This document shows, one piece after another, positions 15,975 to 24,172 of a stretch of 50,171 nt of DNA. Source of the stretch: Treponema sp. GTDB lineage: Bacteria > Spirochaetota > Spirochaetia > Treponematales > Breznakiellaceae. The number at the start of each line of letters is the position of its first letter. Within the stretch, counting starts at the first letter, position 1. The notes beneath the pieces were generated by a model, which was not told the origin of the DNA, did not search any database, and saw only the letters and a list, made by a program, of their open reading frames with translations. The DNA is taken from positions 1 through 50,171 of the forward strand of contig JAIROG010000115.1 of assembly GCA_031257675.1 (NCBI GenBank), in the 5' to 3' direction. A program made the position numbers and the translations under genes.

Positions 15975-17438
15975 ATGTCGAACACCATATTTCATTCTGA
16001 AATCAACGGAAGCCGTGCGATCTGCTTTGACACCGGACTCAACGAACAGGATTTCGCGCGCGCCGGGCTTTCCCGGCTGTTGATGCAACGCGGAATTGTC
16101 GCCAGAAATGCCGGCGATGGCGCCGGAAAGCTCGAAACCTGGAAATGCGAAGGCGTTGTCAAGCAAAACGAGCGCATGATTGTTTGGGGCGCGGATTTTA
16201 CGGACTCTGCGGAGTCCGCATCTTTTGACGCGTTGCTTGCCGATGACAACCAAAAAGACGTTGCGCTTGACGCGGTGAGGCGATGGATAAAAGCCCGCGT
16301 TATGATGGGGGACGCTCCCGCCTCGTCTGAGCGCAACGTTTCGCTCGCGCCGGGCGCAACGCTCATTGACAAGAAAGGAAGCCTTTTCTTCCCTCCGGGA
16401 CTTTTGGCGACGCGGTGTTTTGAAGCGGAAAACGCGGTTCTTGAAAAAAAAGAGCGTTTCGTTCATCCGGATCTGGAAGGGAAAGCGGCGGACGCATGGG
16501 CGCTTGCCTGTATGCTGTACCGTATGTTCTGCGACACGGACGCTTTTCTGTCCAAGGACAGCATAACGATCCATCAGGATATGCGCGAAGGGGTATTTTT
16601 CCCCCCTCGTTTCGTCAAACCCGGCATTGACCGGCAATTCGATGATCTGATAAAAAGGGCGTTCTCGAAGCGCCGTGCGGATCATCCGGATCTTGAAGAA
16701 TGGCGGCGGTTTCTTGAGGAAAGAGACGCTTCAAACGAGCCGAAACGATTCGACTCGTTCTTTCATGCGCTCGCGCCGATAGAAGCGGAAAAAATAGAGA
16801 AGGAAAAGAACAATTTTATCAAAAAGAGCGGTTTTTCGGTAAAAACCAGACGTTTTTTAACCAAAAACAGCGTTATTGTTTTGGGGACAGCCATTGCGGT
16901 TGTCGTCGTGGGCTTGCTTATAGGGAGCGTCGTCTATGACCGCTCAAAGGCGCCCAACACAAAAGGCATGACTCCCGCAGAAGTGGTGCAGGCGTATTAC
17001 ACGGCGTTTTCCGCTTTAGATCATGAGTTTATGCAGAATGCGGCGCTGAGAAAAGCCGGAAAAGCCGATATAGATGTCGCTGTACGCCTCTATGCGCTTG
17101 ATAGGGTCAGGCAGGCGTATCAGATGAACGCGATACAAGAGCAGCCTTCGATTATCAAGGCGCAGGATTGGCTTGATTCCGGCGGGCGGCCTGTCGCTGC
17201 GGAGGAGTTCGTGTTCGGGGTAACGGATTTGAGGGTGACGCCGGATGATCAAGACGAAAGCGACGGCGAAGTTTCTTTCAGGGTGCGCTACAACATATGG
17301 GCGACCGATCACGGCGATACAGAAGCGCAGCCGCAAACCACGCTTATGCCGTCTGTTCAAGCCCGTATTGATGAGATTCGGCTTGTCTTGTACAAAGGAA
17401 GCTGGCGCATAGCGGAAATACAGAGATTGCAGGGTTGA
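15975..17438 (+). CDS. membrane-anchored pseudokinase-like protein
   Basis: A 487-residue protein. The first 260 residues look like a worn Ser/Thr protein kinase: the C-lobe helix pattern is clear (DLEGKAADAWALACMLYRMF at about 166-185, then RADHPDLEEWRRFLEE as the last helix). The Gly-rich loop, the HRD catalytic loop and the DFG metal motif are not recognisable. A membrane helix follows at about 297-322 (SVIVLGTAIAVVVVGLLIGS), then a 165-residue outer domain beginning MTPAEVVQAYYTAFSALDHE, similar to SnoaL/NTF2-like folds. This is the layout of receptor Ser/Thr kinases with a dead kinase part. The start is ATG 15975, with no strong ribosome site. It is convergent with the LRR lipoprotein gene. 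Confidence 0.65.
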   Translation: MSNTIFHSEINGSRAICFDTGLNEQDFARAGLSRLLMQRGIVARNAGDGAGKLETWKCEGVVKQNERMIVWGADFTDSAESASFDALLADDNQKDVALDAVRRWIKARVMMGDAPASSERNVSLAPGATLIDKKGSLFFPPGLLATRCFEAENAVLEKKERFVHPDLEGKAADAWALACMLYRMFCDTDAFLSKDSITIHQDMREGVFFPPRFVKPGIDRQFDDLIKRAFSKRRADHPDLEEWRRFLEERDASNEPKRFDSFFHALAPIEAEKIEKEKNNFIKKSGFSVKTRRFLTKNSVIVLGTAIAVVVVGLLIGSVVYDRSKAPNTKGMTPAEVVQAYYTAFSALDHEFMQNAALRKAGKADIDVAVRLYALDRVRQAYQMNAIQEQPSIIKAQDWLDSGGRPVAAEEFVFGVTDLRVTPDDQDESDGEVSFRVRYNIWATDHGDTEAQPQTTLMPSVQARIDEIRLVLYKGSWRIAEIQRLQG

Positions 17439-17465
17439 CATGAGCATATCTATGGAGTGAATATT

Positions 17466-17499
17466 CCGGTCCGTTTATAAGACTTCATAAGCGGACCGG
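17466..17499. terminator. bidirectional terminator between convergent genes
   Basis: CCGGTCCG and CGGACCGG form 8-bp arms, with further pairing of TTAT and ATAA inside. It lies 28 bases after the pseudokinase stop and 19 bases beyond the LRR lipoprotein stop on the other strand. Confidence 0.6.
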
Positions 17500-17517
17500 C
17501 GCGGAGCGCGCGAAGCG

Positions 17518-19608
17518 TTACGCCCCACTGCGAATAAAACCCGATCCTGTAAAAGCATTGTCGGCAATAACGGCGCTCTGCGGCATATCTATGTTGACCA
17601 GCTTTATGCAGCCCCTGAAGGCATATTCGCCGATCTGCGTGACGCTGGGCAACGAAATGCCGGCAAGGGATGTACAACCGTAGAATGACCGGTGTCCAAT
17701 GGTTTTAAGCTTTGGCGCATACACAGACGTTAGGTTAATACACTTATAAAACGCTCCGTATCCGCTCTGTGTCTCATTGACAATCTCTATCGCTTCAGGC
17801 AATGATATGGATTCCAGGCTTTCACAGCCATCGAAAGCGGCCTGTTTTATTCTCAGAACGCCAGGCGTTTCTATAGAAGCAAGCGCGGTACAGCCCTTGA
17901 AGGCATATTCATCGATCTGCGTGACGCTGGGCAACGAAATGCCGGCAAGGGATGTACAACCGTAGAATGACCGGCGTCCAATGGTTTTAAGCTTTGGCGC
18001 GTACACAGACGTTAGGTTGACACAGTTGTGGAACGCTCCGGATCCGCTCTGTGTCTCATTGACAATTTCTGTGGCTTCAGGCAATAATATGGATTCCATG
18101 TTTTCACAGCCATCGAAAGCGCCATGCTCTATTGTCAGAACGCCAGGCATTTCTATAGAAACAAGCGCGGCGCATCCCTTAAAGGCGTTAGTGGCAATAG
18201 CAGTAATAGAAGGCGGAAGAATAATTGAGGTGATGTACTGTCTGCTTTCAGACGTGATATTAGGGAGATTGCTCCCTTCACAGCCGCTCAAATCCAGCGC
18301 GACATAGCGCTTAAGCGCGACGAGGGCGTCATATAACGTCCACAAGGTATCTCCGGATTTTTTCGGGCTTGACAAATCTACGCCATGTATCTTAATAGGG
18401 TAAGGCTTTTCCCGCGTGTTCGGCGGGAGCGCGGCAAACGTTTCAGCAAGGGACGCGACGCTATGCGTCTCATCTTGCGAAATGACGGTGACGATTGTCT
18501 CCCGACCTTGAGGCGCGCCGTTTTTCATGCCGATAAGTGACAAAAAATGTCTGCCATCGTTTAATCCGCTTGAGTCAATGATAAATGTTATTTCTGTGTT
18601 ATCTCCGGTTCCGGAAGCTGTAGAAGCGACTTGTTTTCCGTCCAAGAGGCACTCAATCCAAGTAAAACCCTTTGCCATTAAGGATACTGCGCCGGGAAAT
18701 CCCATAGCGCCGGTTCTAGATAGGATCACCGGTTCGTCAGGCAATCCCCGGATATCCATTGCATCTCCTTTTTCCATACCGATGCCGATCTCCAGCGTAG
18801 AATATTCCGGTCCGGAAGGTAACGGGAAATCGTCAGCGGTAAACTCCATATCCGGCAATACGGTGGTAAGTCCGGCATAGATGCACACGATTTCGGACAT
18901 TCCGATCTCTACATAGTCAGTGGATAACGCAATATCTACGCGATAATAGCCGGATGGAAGACTCATGGCGCCTTCGCTCTCTTCGCTTATATTCAGCGTA
19001 TCAATAGGAATCGAAAATGTCCCATCATCCCCCAATGCCGAAAGGATCATTGCGGCGGTTTCAACAAAATCTGGAAGATGTATGCGCCATTCAAACATTC
19101 CTTTCATTTCCTCTTCAATGAGAGGCTTATCCAAAAGGATCTCGACTGTGGCCGTTTCTCCAGCGATTACTAACGCTTTGGCGCCGCCATAGGCGGCTGC
19201 TACAAGCTCCGAATTCGCGGCATTTATCCAACCCGCAGCCGTTATATTCCAATCGCCCGGTTCAAGCGCGATTTCCGCGCTTGTTTCCTGTTCCAACACT
19301 ACATCCGGAGCGCTCTTTCCGTCTTCACTGGCGAATGTCAACGTAAATTTGACAAAGCCGCCTATATCGGGATAGACGGCGCGTTGCTGTCCTTCCTTGG
19401 CAATCCGAATGTGTATTCGTCCTTTCGCGGGATCCTGCTGAACCGGTGAAGGAGCGCCCCCTTCTTGTGAACACGCCATAAAAGCCTCGATATAGAACAG
19501 AGCGAGCGCAATGGCTGAAACGTCCGGCAACAACTTGTGTAAAACATCAAATAGTTTTCCTCGCCCGGATTGCCGTCTGACCGGCATAGTTATTTGTGGT
19601 TTAATCAT
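17518..19608 (-). CDS. BspA-like leucine-rich repeat surface lipoprotein
   Basis: A 696-residue protein. A hydrophobic stretch ending in the lipobox FMAC puts the lipidated cysteine near residue 46. The long basic N-terminus before it is unusual. A beta domain (about 60-170) with IRIAKEGQQRAVYPDIGGFV is followed by further Ig-like domains. The C-terminal third consists of LRR_5 repeats of the BspA type (NAFKGCAALVSIEMPG, SFYGCTSLAGISLPS). BspA proteins of oral treponemes bind host matrix and other bacteria. The start is the second ATG (19608): the first ATG (19620) is part of ATGGAGG, whose GGAGG serves as ribosome site. Two 94-residue blocks are near-identical tandem copies (see repeats). 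Confidence 0.85.
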   Translation of the reverse strand: MIKPQITMPVRRQSGRGKLFDVLHKLLPDVSAIALALFYIEAFMACSQEGGAPSPVQQDPAKGRIHIRIAKEGQQRAVYPDIGGFVKFTLTFASEDGKSAPDVVLEQETSAEIALEPGDWNITAAGWINAANSELVAAAYGGAKALVIAGETATVEILLDKPLIEEEMKGMFEWRIHLPDFVETAAMILSALGDDGTFSIPIDTLNISEESEGAMSLPSGYYRVDIALSTDYVEIGMSEIVCIYAGLTTVLPDMEFTADDFPLPSGPEYSTLEIGIGMEKGDAMDIRGLPDEPVILSRTGAMGFPGAVSLMAKGFTWIECLLDGKQVASTASGTGDNTEITFIIDSSGLNDGRHFLSLIGMKNGAPQGRETIVTVISQDETHSVASLAETFAALPPNTREKPYPIKIHGVDLSSPKKSGDTLWTLYDALVALKRYVALDLSGCEGSNLPNITSESRQYITSIILPPSITAIATNAFKGCAALVSIEMPGVLTIEHGAFDGCENMESILLPEATEIVNETQSGSGAFHNCVNLTSVYAPKLKTIGRRSFYGCTSLAGISLPSVTQIDEYAFKGCTALASIETPGVLRIKQAAFDGCESLESISLPEAIEIVNETQSGYGAFYKCINLTSVYAPKLKTIGHRSFYGCTSLAGISLPSVTQIGEYAFRGCIKLVNIDMPQSAVIADNAFTGSGFIRSGA
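17620..17901 (-). repeat. LRR tandem unit B (282 bp)
   Basis: It codes for 94 residues from FKGCTALASIETPG to SVTQIGEYA, four LRRs long. It is highly similar to unit A; stretches such as the one encoding NLTSVYAPKLKTIG are nearly identical in DNA. Confidence 0.85.
17902..18183 (-). repeat. LRR tandem unit A (282 bp)
   Basis: It codes for 94 residues from FKGCAALVSIEMPG to SVTQIDEYA. It is directly adjacent to unit B with the same phase, so the pair arose by an in-frame duplication and can recombine to change repeat number without breaking the frame. Confidence 0.85.
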
Positions 19609-19862
19609 AACGACCTCCATATATAAATAGATGGTTGATATGCGATTTGATTTGGATTTTTTGAAGAAAAGAAGAAGTTAATGTGGCGGCATGTCCTATA
19701 TGCCGTTTCCTGAAGAACTCAAAGAAAACTGCCGCATATCCGCGAGAAAGTCCGGCTTACGGTAGGGGAGGAAAAATCCGGTATAAACTTTCCCTGATTT
19801 ATTCCGGCCGCTTTCCTTAAAATCCTCCTTTGCCAACAAGGTCTAGACTTTGCAAATGAAGC

Positions 19863-19894
19863 GCCCCCGCGAATAAAAAGGGAGAAGCGGGGGC
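19863..19894 (-). terminator. terminator hairpin at the end of the membrane-protein operon
   Basis: GCCCCCGC and GCGGGGGC, 8-bp GC-rich arms with a 16-base loop. On the minus strand it begins at the stop codon of the 19894-21744 gene. There is no clear T-tract after it. Confidence 0.5.
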
Positions 19895-21744
19895 TAGACT
19901 GGCTTTTCTCTCATTGAGCGCGCGTTTCTCTGGAATGCGGCTAACAGCAATGATAAGAAAAACAACGGCGCGGTTCCCAGCGTGAAAACAACCATTGACA
20001 TGGTAAATCCGAGGCTGGCGACAGACCAAATGCAAAGCGCATTGAGAAAGTTTTGATACAACTGGATGACAACCTGAAATACAACCGGCAAAACAAAGAG
20101 CATGGGAAGTCCTATAAAAAAAGGCTTTTTCTTTGCCCGCAAACGCCAGCCCGAGACAATGGCGACGACCGTGGTTGGAAGAAACACCATCAGGCTAAAA
20201 ATACGGTACATAATTTCAACATGAAACACCTGCTCTATATAGCCGTACTCGCTAAATGTGCCGCCCGCGACGAAAAGCTCGTTTAAAAGAAGCGATTCTA
20301 ATCCACGCCTAAGATTCGTAAGAAGAATAAAATTTTGATAACTTATATCGAGCGACATCTGCATATTGCTATCAAACAATTCCTGTCTTTTTCTGTCTTT
20401 GTCAAACCATATAACAGCGGGATCAAACTGTTCGTTGGTTTCTCCGTTTAAGGAGCGCGTCATAACAAGAAGCCGTTCCCCGCCGCTGGTTCCATCATTG
20501 TTTTTTTGAGGCGACAACTTGCAAAAGGGCGCGCTTATCACGCCAATACAAGTATGATCTTGATCGAACAGGAAGAATTCCGCATCCCTGCCGTACGCGG
20601 AATCCGAAAAAAGCGAGAGGTCTGCCATTCTGACGACGGCGCGGACGTTTTGGGCGTCAAGCGGGATGGAGAAGAAAGGATCGCTCACCATTGATCCCAG
20701 CGTAACATCCCGTTCATCAACAAAGAAAGCGAGGTTTTCTGTCTGCCGCTTGCTTATGGCTAAAAGATTGACGACATCCGGATCCGCCGGCGTTTTTGCG
20801 ATGAGATCCGCAAAGATATGGTACGCCTGCATCCAGTTCTCGTCATGTATGTCCGCATATCCGTCACGCTTCTGGCGATACAGGGCATAGGCTTCGCTTT
20901 CTTGTTCTGAAGGAGCGAGGTTGCCGATGGCGTTCCACGCCTGCTCCGCAATGTGTTCAGCCTGCCGGTATTCGGCGCTTGTTCTTCTTGTTTTTGATAA
21001 GCGCATCGCAAGGGTCGCAAGCCAATGGGCGTCAAAACAACGGTTTTCGTCCAGCGCGGTTTTCGCGGACGCGAGGGCTTCTTGCGCGTCAACTGGTTCC
21101 CAACTTGTAGAAACAGCCGCTTCTTCTTCGCGCTGGATGTTATATATTTTTTCCGTTTCTAAAGCCGTGTTTTTAGCGCGGATTTCCGCGGCTTTGGCGC
21201 TGATTCTTTTGGCAAGCGAAAATATCTCTCCGCCTTCCTCTGCGCTTTTTCGCCAAATTCGCTTGCAAATGGCAATGGAATATTCAGCGTCAAGCCATTG
21301 TTCATCTGCGGCCTGCGCTTCGGCGGCGGCTTTTGATTGATGAAAAAGCGCGCCTTTCAAACTCATGGTTTTGTAGTAGTTTTGGGATAGAGGGCTTATC
21401 AGAAAAAAGACCACCGCATATATGGCGGCGGCGGCGACGCCTGTGAAGAGAGCCGGTGACAGCCGCTTGAAAAATTGCGGAGAAAATCGAGGAAAAGGAT
21501 CGTCTTCTTGCGCGATCCACCCAAACGGCATGACCAGCCCTGCTAGTAGCAAGGCTGGAAAAATGGCGCAAATATCCAACAAGCCGTTTGTCAGCCGCCA
21601 CGGGACAACATAGACGGGTAGGGGAGGCGGCGCCGCCGGCAACAGGTAACGGAACGCCATGATGACCATGCAGGACGCCGCGACGTATATGCCAACAACA
21701 ACAGGATACGCAAACATTCTGTTGTGTTTGCCGCGCTTACTCAT
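19894..21744 (-). CDS. large membrane protein, possibly LptF/LptG-like
   Basis: A 616-residue protein with three N-terminal membrane helices (about 12-32, 54-76 and 95-118), a large soluble part and three C-terminal helices (about 520-545, 550-575, 585-608). The soluble part begins with TPR-like helices (120-320) and ends in a beta-rich segment (345-480). The end resembles LptF/LptG in pattern: VFHVEIMYRIFSLMVFLPTT, a basic turn, then further helices. The similarity is of layout, not clear sequence. ATG 21744 is preceded by GGAGG that overlaps the upstream gene end (ATGAGTAA). It forms an operon with the 313-residue protein upstream. Confidence 0.75.
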   Translation of the reverse strand: MSKRGKHNRMFAYPVVVGIYVAASCMVIMAFRYLLPAAPPPLPVYVVPWRLTNGLLDICAIFPALLLAGLVMPFGWIAQEDDPFPRFSPQFFKRLSPALFTGVAAAAIYAVVFFLISPLSQNYYKTMSLKGALFHQSKAAAEAQAADEQWLDAEYSIAICKRIWRKSAEEGGEIFSLAKRISAKAAEIRAKNTALETEKIYNIQREEEAAVSTSWEPVDAQEALASAKTALDENRCFDAHWLATLAMRLSKTRRTSAEYRQAEHIAEQAWNAIGNLAPSEQESEAYALYRQKRDGYADIHDENWMQAYHIFADLIAKTPADPDVVNLLAISKRQTENLAFFVDERDVTLGSMVSDPFFSIPLDAQNVRAVVRMADLSLFSDSAYGRDAEFFLFDQDHTCIGVISAPFCKLSPQKNNDGTSGGERLLVMTRSLNGETNEQFDPAVIWFDKDRKRQELFDSNMQMSLDISYQNFILLTNLRRGLESLLLNELFVAGGTFSEYGYIEQVFHVEIMYRIFSLMVFLPTTVVAIVSGWRLRAKKKPFFIGLPMLFVLPVVFQVVIQLYQNFLNALCIWSVASLGFTMSMVVFTLGTAPLFFLSLLLAAFQRNARSMREKPV

Positions 21745-22678
21745 AGCGCCCTCCATTTTTTTGCCGCCGCTTTGATAAAATATGGAAAAGAGCCGCGATG
21801 TTTATGAGCAGAAAAGCCGCCAAACAGAAAACAGCGGGACTGATATAATGTTTGGGGATTGCCCCTTTAATGGCGGTCGATATGAGGTTTTGCACTTGCA
21901 TTGAGTCGATAAACGTCTCGAAATGGAGGATTCCGCTGAAAAAGAGACCGCCCAAAAGCAGATTGGCGAAATGCCATGAACTTATATCCATAATGAAACG
22001 CAAGGAAACAAGCAGTAAAATCAACGCGGCCGCGTAGAGCATGAAATCCATACGTCCTTGCGCCGCTAACGCTTCGAATTTGAGCGCGGCAATATGAAAT
22101 GTATCCATAAGTTTTGCCATGAAAGCGCTTTCGCCATTTCTGAAAAACAGGGGTTTTACTGGCGGCGCGGCGCGTACCGCAGCCTCGCCCTCCTCCCGGG
22201 TTCTCTGATATTCAACCTGCGCGTCTGGAATGGCGACGACGCGCGGATATTCCTGCGGCCCGTCAAGAAGCGCCATCGCTCCGTTTGATCCGTTGTCTGA
22301 AAAAAGGACAAGCCCTTTTCCGCCAAACGTTATGACTTTGCCGCTCGCGGGCGGCAGACGGATCTCGTCTGTTCTGTCAATAAGCAGCCAGCCAAGCGCG
22401 ATAAAGCCCACCGCAAGGATGAACACGCAGGACATGGAGGCCGGGCATGATATTTCCCGTCTCGCGGCGTAATTGAGGCTTATTAAAATGGTGAGATAAA
22501 GAGTTGGAGGAAGCCGTCCGCAGAAAGAAAGGACAGATTCACGGAAGAACGAGCCTGATAGCGCGATACTTGTCAATCCTTCGTTCCGTACGCGAAAGAA
22601 ATCAATAAGCGTAAAGAAAAAGAGGACAAGAACAAACGCGCAACAGAAAAAAAATACAAGCCGTACTATGTTTTTCAC
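21737..22678 (-). CDS. membrane protein, possibly LptF/LptG-like partner
   Basis: A 313-residue protein with three N-terminal membrane helices (about 5-27, 50-70, 82-100), a soluble domain (about 103-215) rich in beta strands (GKVITFGGKGLVLFSDNG, PRVVAIPDAQVEYQR), and three C-terminal helices. The segment RLPPTLYLTILISLNYAARR recalls the helix-turn of LptG, where a charged loop follows helix two. The 3-helix, domain, 3-helix order is that of LptF and LptG. Sequence support is weak, so I call it only possible. The following gene starts inside its stop codon region, so the two proteins are probably made together and may form one complex. Confidence 0.75.
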   Translation of the reverse strand: MKNIVRLVFFFCCAFVLVLFFFTLIDFFRVRNEGLTSIALSGSFFRESVLSFCGRLPPTLYLTILISLNYAARREISCPASMSCVFILAVGFIALGWLLIDRTDEIRLPPASGKVITFGGKGLVLFSDNGSNGAMALLDGPQEYPRVVAIPDAQVEYQRTREEGEAAVRAAPPVKPLFFRNGESAFMAKLMDTFHIAALKFEALAAQGRMDFMLYAAALILLLVSLRFIMDISSWHFANLLLGGLFFSGILHFETFIDSMQVQNLISTAIKGAIPKHYISPAVFCLAAFLLINIAALFHILSKRRQKNGGRYE

Positions 22679-22764
22679 AATACCAGATTATCACGTTATG
22701 GATTGCCGCGCAAGAGGGAATTGGCAGGTTCCGCCACGCGCCCGCCATGATGCGCCGCCTCATG

Positions 22765-22793
22765 TTGACTATTCTCGCAATTTATGGTATATA
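22765..22793 (+). promoter_or_regulatory. promoter of yebC-ruvC
   Basis: TTGACT, 17-bp spacer, TATATA, with TGG directly before the -10. The leader to yebC is about 135 bases and shows no clear structure. Confidence 0.6.
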
Positions 22794-22933
22794 TGTTATA
22801 TCATAGAGCGATTATTCACGATAGCGGATGGATTTGTCAAAAATATGCGCGAGAATGACAAGCAAACCTTTGGTTTCCCTGAAACCGCCGGTTTCCGCGC
22901 TCTTGCGCGTTTACCACATTTTAGGAGGACAGT

Positions 22934-23674
22934 ATGTCGGGCCACAGTAAATGGGCGACTATTAAACACAAGAAAGGCGCCGCAGACGCAAAACGCGGAC
23001 AAATGTTTACCAAACTCATCAAGGAGATCACCATTGCGGCGCGTATCGGAGGCGGCGATCCAGAAGGGAACGCGCGATTGCGCACGGCTATTCTCAAAGC
23101 GCGCGGCGCGAATATGCCCAAGGATAATATCATCAACGCGATAAAAAAAGGAACCGGCGAGCTTGAAGGCGTGAATTACGAAGAATTGTCTTACGAAGCC
23201 CGCCTCGGCGAAGCGGCTTTTTTTATTGAAGTTCTCACGGACAACCGCAACAGAGCCGCCGCTGATGTGCGCAACATCCTTACCCGCGCCGGCGCGGAAT
23301 TGGCGAAAGCGGGATCCGTTACGCGGCTTCTTACCCGCAAGGGCATCATCACGGTTGACGGCGAGAAATTCCCCCTTGAGAAGGTTGAGGAAGCCGCCAT
23401 TGAAGGCAATGCGGAAGATGTCTCTGAATCTGACGGCATTATTGAAATCACCTCTGCGGCGGAAGACTTTGAAGCCGTGGCGAAGGCTCTGGAAGCCGAG
23501 TCTATTGAAACCACCAGCGCGGAGATCAGTATGCTCCCCGAAGCGCCGGTGACGCTCAGCGACAGCGACACGGCGAAAGCGCTCAGGCTCATTGAGCGTC
23601 TTGAAGAAAACGATGATGTTCAAAACGTTTATTCAAATATTGAAGTCCCCGATGGTTTTGAAGAAGAAGAGTGA
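22934..23674 (+). CDS. yebC: YebC/PmpR-family protein
   Basis: A 246-residue member of the YebC family, formerly seen as a transcription regulator and more recently linked to translation of difficult proline stretches. The family opening MSGHSKWATIKHKKGAADAK is intact, then TKLIKEITIAARIGGGDPEG, ARGANMPKDNIINAIKKG and the acidic C-terminal domain. AGGAGG lies six bases before the ATG. ruvC follows nine bases after the stop, which is the common bacterial order yebC-ruvC. Confidence 0.97.
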   Translation: MSGHSKWATIKHKKGAADAKRGQMFTKLIKEITIAARIGGGDPEGNARLRTAILKARGANMPKDNIINAIKKGTGELEGVNYEELSYEARLGEAAFFIEVLTDNRNRAAADVRNILTRAGAELAKAGSVTRLLTRKGIITVDGEKFPLEKVEEAAIEGNAEDVSESDGIIEITSAAEDFEAVAKALEAESIETTSAEISMLPEAPVTLSDSDTAKALRLIERLEENDDVQNVYSNIEVPDGFEEEE

Positions 23675-23683
23675 CGAAAAAGG

Positions 23684-24172
23684 ATGCGGCGAATTATCGG
23701 CGTTGACCCCGGTTTGGCAAGCACGGGCTGGGGCGTCATCGAAACCGATGCGCAACGCGCGCGAAGCGTCCGGTATATTTCTCATGGCTGCATAGAAACA
23801 ATCCCTGACAAGCCGCTTGCGGAGCGGCTTCTTTTTATTCACGACGCGCTCGTAGAAGTTCTCGAAGCGTGGAAGCCTGCGGAAGCCGCTGTTGAAACCC
23901 TCTATTTCGGACGAAACATCACAAGCGCCATGCCGGTCGCCGAAGCGCGGGGCGTACTGTGCATGACGCTCGCGGGAGCGGGGTTGCCCGTGCGGGAATT
24001 GACGCCCAATGCCATCAAGCAGGCTGTAGTGGGCGCGGCGCGGGCTGATAAAGAGCAGATTCAGGAAATGGCGCGTCTTATTCTGGGACTTGACGCGATT
24101 CCAAAGCCGGATCACGCGGCGGATGCGCTGGGGGCGGCGATCTGTTGCGCGTACTCCTTCATTCGCCTGTAG
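23684..24172 (+). CDS. ruvC: Holliday junction resolvase RuvC
   Basis: RuvC cuts Holliday junctions together with RuvAB. The RNase H-like active site is complete: Asp8 (GVDPG), Glu71 (AVETLYF), His144 and Asp147 (PDHAADALG). The length of 162 is normal. The start is just after yebC, with GAAAAAGGATG as context. ruvA and ruvB are not next to it here. Its 3' end overlaps the end of the convergent PAP2 gene by 14 bases. Confidence 0.97.
   Translation: MRRIIGVDPGLASTGWGVIETDAQRARSVRYISHGCIETIPDKPLAERLLFIHDALVEVLEAWKPAEAAVETLYFGRNITSAMPVAEARGVLCMTLAGAGLPVRELTPNAIKQAVVGAARADKEQIQEMARLILGLDAIPKPDHAADALGAAICCAYSFIRL

Noticed and set aside
17620-18183. The LRR duplication as a possible CRISPR-like or satellite repeat
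   Set aside because: There are only two units, they are adjacent with no spacers, and both are in frame within one coding gene.
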